19,795 bases of DNA. Origin: Enterococcaceae bacterium (lineage in GTDB: Bacteria > Bacillota > Bacilli > Lactobacillales > Catellicoccaceae). The notes beneath the pieces are model-generated. The model worked only from the letters and a program-made list of their open reading frames with translations, was not told the DNA's origin and did not search any database. The stretch lies in NCBI GenBank assembly GCA_030150665.1, contig JASLFJ010000007.1, positions 1 to 19,795 of the forward strand, written 5' to 3'. Position numbers and translations under genes: made by a program. Below, piece by piece: positions 16,434 to 19,795 of the stretch (the stretch's first letter is position 1; each line of letters begins with the position of its first letter).

Positions 16434-16471
16434 TATATAGCTTCATTAAAGTGCATCATAAGATTGATGCA
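16434..16471 (-). promoter_or_regulatory. Possible aroD promoter with 7-bp hairpin
   Basis: TGCATCA (16452-16458) and TGATGCA (16465-16471) form a perfect inverted repeat with a 6-nt loop. On the minus strand TTATGA (16461-16456), inside the repeat, lies 16 nt from TATATA (16439-16434), a plausible but weak promoter. The repeat would then be an operator-like site over the -35. Because it follows the valS terminator, aroD needs a promoter in this interval. Confidence 0.35.
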
Positions 16472-16474
16472 ATG

Positions 16475-16504
16475 AAAAAAGAACCTAATATTAGGTTCTT
16501 TTTT
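16475..16504. terminator. Intrinsic terminator downstream of valS
   Basis: A perfect 14-bp palindromic stem AAAAAAGAACCTAA/TTAGGTTCTTTTTT (16475-16488 / 16491-16504) has flanking A- and T-runs that permit termination on either strand. It starts about 23 bp after the valS stop. No plus-strand gene reaches it, so its role is to end valS. Confidence 0.92.
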
Positions 16505-16527
16505 CTGTCTTTTATAAAGCTCATCAT

Positions 16528-19194
16528 TTATAAAGAAAATTGTTCAATAAAATGTGCTAATTGTTTTTCTGCACTACTTAATTTATCTAAATAATCTTGT
16601 TCTTTTTCACGCTCTGCTTGAACTACTGCATCAGGGGCTTTTTGTATGAACTGTTCATTACTTAATTTCTTCTGAACACGAGCTACTTCTGATTGCCATT
16701 TATCAATTTCTTGTTGTAATCGTGCTTGTTCTGCTTCAACATCAATTAATCCTAATAATGGAATATAAACTTCAGCATCCGTAATAACTGCACTTTTTAC
16801 TTGATCTGGGATATTAAGCTCTTGACCAATAACTAATGCTTCTGGATTACAGAAACGTTCGATAGATGCTTTGTTATGTATTAACATCATCTCAACATCT
16901 GTTGTTTTACAATTAATATAAAGACTAATAGGTTGAGATAATGGAACGTTGCTTTCAGAACGAATATTACGTACGGAACGAATTAATTCCATTAAAATGG
17001 TCATTGAATTTACAGCTTCAATATCTTTGTAATGGTGCTCATCATCATTTGGATAAGTAGCACAAACAATAGAACCTGTTGTTTGTGGTAATTGCCCCCA
17101 AATTTCTTCTGTTACAAATGGCATAATAGGATGTAAAAGACGTAAAATATGATCTAAGACATAAGCTAAAATATGTTGGGTGATTCGTTTTTGATGCTCA
17201 TTATCTCCGTAAAGTACTTCTTTACTCATTTCAATGTACCAATCACAAAATTCATCCCAAATAAAGTTATATAGATAGCGTCCTGCTTCGCCAAACTCAA
17301 ATTTTTCTGTGAGTTGTGTCACTTGCTTAATCGTTTCTGTTAGACGCGTTAAAATCCAGCGATCAGCAAGCGTATATGCTTCTTTTTGATGCTTAAGCCA
17401 TGTCATATCGAGTTCTTGTGTATCTTCTAAATTCATTAAAACATAACGACTTGCATTCCAAATTTTATTAATAAAGTTCCAAGCAGCATCCATCTTTTCA
17501 TAACTAAAACGCATATCTTGTCCAGGAGTGGATCCTGTTGCTAAAAACCATCTTAAAGCATCAGCACCATATTGATCAATAACTTCCATAGGATCAATAC
17601 CATTACCTAAAGATTTACTCATTTTACGTCCATCTTCTGCACGAATTAGACCATGAATTAATACATTTTTAAATGGAATTTTTTGTGTAAACTCAAGACT
17701 TTGGAAAATCATTCGGCTAACCCAGAAGAAAATAATATCATATCCTGTAACTAGCGTATCTATAGGAAAATATCTTAAATAATCCGGATCGGTCTCATCA
17801 GGCCAACCTAATGTTGAAAATGGCCATAATGCAGAACTAAACCATGTATCTAAAACGTCAGGATCTTGAACCCACATATCACCTTCAGGAGGGGTTAGAC
17901 CCACATAAACTTCGCCTGTTTCTTGATGATACCATGCAGGAATACGATGTCCCCACCATAATTGACGAGAAATCACCCAATCATGAACATTTTCCATCCA
18001 GTTAATAAATGTTTGATTAAAACGAGGAGGATAAAAATGAATCGCTTGATCACTTTCTTGATTTTGAATCGCTTGCTCTGCTAGGGGCTTCATTTTTACA
18101 AACCATTGTGTTGACAATCGAGGCTCAACAACTACACCTGTACGCTCTGAATGACCTACACTATGTGTTATAGGTTCAATTGATTTCAGTAATTGCTGCT
18201 CTTTTAAATCTTGAACAATTGCTTTGCGTGCTTTAAAGCGATCCATACCTTCATAAGGACCTGCTTCTTGATTCATCACAGCTTGATCATCTAACACATT
18301 AATACGTGGTAAATTGTGTCGGTTTCCTACTTCAAAATCATTAGGATCATGAGCAGGAGTAATTTTAACTGCACCTGTACCAAATTCTAAATCTACATAT
18401 TCATCAGCAATAATAGGAATTTTGCGTTGAATTAATGGAACATAAACTTCTTTACCAATAAGTGATTGATATCTAGGATCTTCAGGATGTACTGCAATTG
18501 CTGTATCTCCTAGTAATGTCTCAGGACGAGATGTTGCCACTTCTATAAATGCAGTCTCATCATCAACTAATGGATATAATATATGATAAAGCGCTCCTTC
18601 AACATCTTTATGAATTACTTCAATATCAGATAATGCCGTTTGTGCTTTAGGATCCCAGTTAATAATATATTCACCGCGGTAAATTAATCCTTTATGATAT
18701 AAATCAACAAAAACTTTTTGAACTGCCTTAGATAAGCCTTCATCAAGCGTAAAGCGTTCTCTTGTATAATCTAAAGAAAGGCCTAATTTAGCCCACTGAT
18801 TGCGAATATGCCCTGCATACGTTTCTTTCCAATCCCATACTTGATCAATAAACGCTTCTCTACCTAAATCATATCGTGAAATTCCTTCTTCACGAAGACG
18901 CTCCTCTACTTTAGCCTGTGTTGCAATTCCTGCATGATCCATACCAGGAAGCCACAACGCATCAAATCCTTGCATTCTTTTTTGACGAATAATCATATCT
19001 TGAAGCGTTGTATCCCAAGCATGCCCTAAATGTAGTTTTCCTGTTACATTAGGTGGCGGAATGACAACTGAATAAGGTGTTTTTTCAGATGTAGCATCTG
19101 CATGAAAATAGCCTTGCTCTATCCAATCTTTATATTTGCCACGTTCAACATCTTGAGGCTGATATTTAGGTGCTAGTAACGTTTGTTCTTTCAT
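16528..19194 (-). CDS. valS: Valyl-tRNA synthetase
   Basis: 888 residues, full length. This class Ia synthetase charges tRNA-Val and hydrolyses mischarged Thr-tRNA. The catalytic domain has [13 protein letters not shown] (46-58, HIGH-type HLGH) and KMSKS at 524-528. The CP1 editing domain shows [12 protein letters not shown] (221-232) and [16 protein letters not shown] (272-287). The anticodon-binding domain follows, and the last ~70 residues form the ValRS tRNA-binding coiled coil ([15 protein letters not shown] to the C-terminus). The ATG at 19194 has AAAGGAG at 8 nt. It is transcribed from its own promoter 99 bp or less after engB and ends at a strong terminator. Many Firmicute valS genes carry a T-box leader; the predicted leader here is only about 57 nt with no T-box sequence. 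The usual downstream folC is not present. Confidence 0.98.
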   Translation of the reverse strand: MKEQTLLAPKYQPQDVERGKYKDWIEQGYFHADATSEKTPYSVVIPPPNVTGKLHLGHAWDTTLQDMIIRQKRMQGFDALWLPGMDHAGIATQAKVEERLREEGISRYDLGREAFIDQVWDWKETYAGHIRNQWAKLGLSLDYTRERFTLDEGLSKAVQKVFVDLYHKGLIYRGEYIINWDPKAQTALSDIEVIHKDVEGALYHILYPLVDDETAFIEVATSRPETLLGDTAIAVHPEDPRYQSLIGKEVYVPLIQRKIPIIADEYVDLEFGTGAVKITPAHDPNDFEVGNRHNLPRINVLDDQAVMNQEAGPYEGMDRFKARKAIVQDLKEQQLLKSIEPITHSVGHSERTGVVVEPRLSTQWFVKMKPLAEQAIQNQESDQAIHFYPPRFNQTFINWMENVHDWVISRQLWWGHRIPAWYHQETGEVYVGLTPPEGDMWVQDPDVLDTWFSSALWPFSTLGWPDETDPDYLRYFPIDTLVTGYDIIFFWVSRMIFQSLEFTQKIPFKNVLIHGLIRAEDGRKMSKSLGNGIDPMEVIDQYGADALRWFLATGSTPGQDMRFSYEKMDAAWNFINKIWNASRYVLMNLEDTQELDMTWLKHQKEAYTLADRWILTRLTETIKQVTQLTEKFEFGEAGRYLYNFIWDEFCDWYIEMSKEVLYGDNEHQKRITQHILAYVLDHILRLLHPIMPFVTEEIWGQLPQTTGSIVCATYPNDDEHHYKDIEAVNSMTILMELIRSVRNIRSESNVPLSQPISLYINCKTTDVEMMLIHNKASIERFCNPEALVIGQELNIPDQVKSAVITDAEVYIPLLGLIDVEAEQARLQQEIDKWQSEVARVQKKLSNEQFIQKAPDAVVQAEREKEQDYLDKLSSAEKQLAHFIEQFSL

Positions 19195-19257
19195 ATATAA
19201 AGCTCCTTTAGTGATTAAAATTTTCTAATAATACATTAAAGCATTGAATTTACGCTT

Positions 19258-19286
19258 ATTTTACAATGAAGGCGATAGATCGTCAA
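19258..19286 (-). promoter_or_regulatory. valS promoter (sigma-A type)
   Basis: The minus strand reads TTGACG (19286-19281), a 17-nt spacer and TAAAAT (19263-19258), each five of six to consensus at ideal spacing. The -35 begins only 7 bp after the engB stop codon, and no terminator separates them, so engB transcripts may also read into valS. The predicted start is near 19251. Confidence 0.8.
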
Positions 19287-19293
19287 TAAAGAG

Positions 19294-19795
19294 TTAAAAT
19301 GCATCAATCAGCGGTGTTAAATAACTCCAGACAGCTTCTTTTCCTTCTTTTGTAACGGATGAAAATGGAATAATATCTGTCAGATCACGCATCCCTAAAT
19401 CTTGTTGAATTTGATGCAAATGTTTTTGCCGTTGATTTTTTTTCACTTTATCAATTTTTGTTGCGATCACTTTAATCGGTAAATCATAGTAATCTAAAAA
19501 TTGATACATTTGAATATCTTCTTGAGAAGGTGCATGCCTTGCATCAACTAATAATAAAACGGTGACAATTTGTTCTCTTTCCGTTAAATATTGTTCAATC
19601 ATTTTTCCCCATTTTAATCGCTCTTGTTTGGATACTTTAGCATATCCATATCCTGGAATATCTACAAAATAAAAAGATTCATTAATCAAATAAAAATTAA
19701 GGGTTTGCGTTTTTCCAGGTTTACTTGATGTTCTTGCTAAATTTTTACGCATCAACAATGTATTAATCAATGATGATTTTCCTACATTAGATCTA
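19294..19795 (-). CDS. engB: Ribosome biogenesis GTPase EngB/YsxC, partial (N-terminus beyond right edge)
   Basis: 166 residues are visible; the family is about 195, so roughly 28 N-terminal residues lie outside. The frame stays open to the window edge and reads [11 protein letters not shown], the G1/Walker A motif, so a TTG at 19770 is not the true start. Further motifs: [19 protein letters not shown] (G2/switch region), [13 protein letters not shown] (G3 DxxG), ATKIDKV (G4 TKxD) and FSSVTKEG (G5). EngB is an essential circularly non-permuted TRAFAC GTPase needed for late 50S subunit assembly. It is usually found downstream of clpX in Bacilli; that position is outside the window. Here valS follows on the same strand. 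Confidence 0.96.
   Translation of the reverse strand, partial: RSNVGKSSLINTLLMRKNLARTSSKPGKTQTLNFYLINESFYFVDIPGYGYAKVSKQERLKWGKMIEQYLTEREQIVTVLLLVDARHAPSQEDIQMYQFLDYYDLPIKVIATKIDKVKKNQRQKHLHQIQQDLGMRDLTDIIPFSSVTKEGKEAVWSYLTPLIDAF

Noticed and set aside
19294..19770. Complete EngB starting at TTG 19770
   Set aside because: The frame continues upstream to the window edge and encodes the G1 motif RSNVGKSS, so the gene is cut by the window rather than starting inside it.
1..19795. CRISPR array, mobile element, tRNA/rRNA gene or defence island
   Set aside because: No regularly spaced repeats, transposase or integrase motifs, tRNA cloverleaf or rRNA sequence were recognised; nearly all DNA is taken up by identifiable housekeeping genes.

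Overview
The window is about 20 kb of AT-rich (roughly one-third GC by eye) chromosomal DNA from a member of the Bacilli. Several signs point to Lactobacillales, with an Enterococcaceae-like flavour. The order dut-radA-yacL-ispD-ispF-gltX-cysS-mrnC-rlmB-rae1 is the Bacillus/Enterococcus core block, but disA is absent between radA and yacL. The dUTPase is the longer lactic-acid-bacterial type, and ClpB opens with the MNIEKMT N-terminus that I recall from enterococcal ClpB. This placement is inference from gene content; no rRNA is present to settle it.

Layout, right to left along the minus strand. The 3' part of engB (cut by the right edge) is followed by valS with its own sigma-A-like promoter and a strong terminator. 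Next comes an isolated type I 3-dehydroquinate dehydratase (aroD), then clpB with a near-consensus promoter and its own terminator, then recA. ispH is the only plus-strand gene; it converges on recA and shares a bidirectional terminator with it. A 297-bp divergent region separates ispH from dut. dut heads a probable operon dut-radA-yacL-ispD-ispF-gltX that ends in a hairpin terminator. A second probable operon follows: cysS-mrnC-rlmB-rae1-purK-like, with tight or overlapping junctions. The last gene runs off the left edge. No gene-free stretch exceeds 300 bp.

Functionally this is mostly housekeeping: aminoacyl-tRNA synthetases (GltX, CysS, ValS), ribosome and rRNA maturation or mRNA decay (MrnC, RlmB, Rae1, EngB), recombination and nucleotide hygiene (RecA, RadA, dUTPase), proteostasis (ClpB), and three enzymes of the MEP isoprenoid pathway (IspD, IspF, IspH). 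Three annotated starts are better placed at internal ATGs because only those have a well-spaced Shine-Dalgarno (cysS 4144, ispF 6300, yacL 8209).

I found no CRISPR array, mobile element, tRNA or rRNA gene, or obvious defence or biosynthetic island. The most unusual items are a PurK-like ATP-grasp protein whose signature motifs look degenerate, MEP-pathway genes in a lactic-acid-bacterium-like context, and several palindromic structures in the upstream regions of dut/ispH, recA and aroD.
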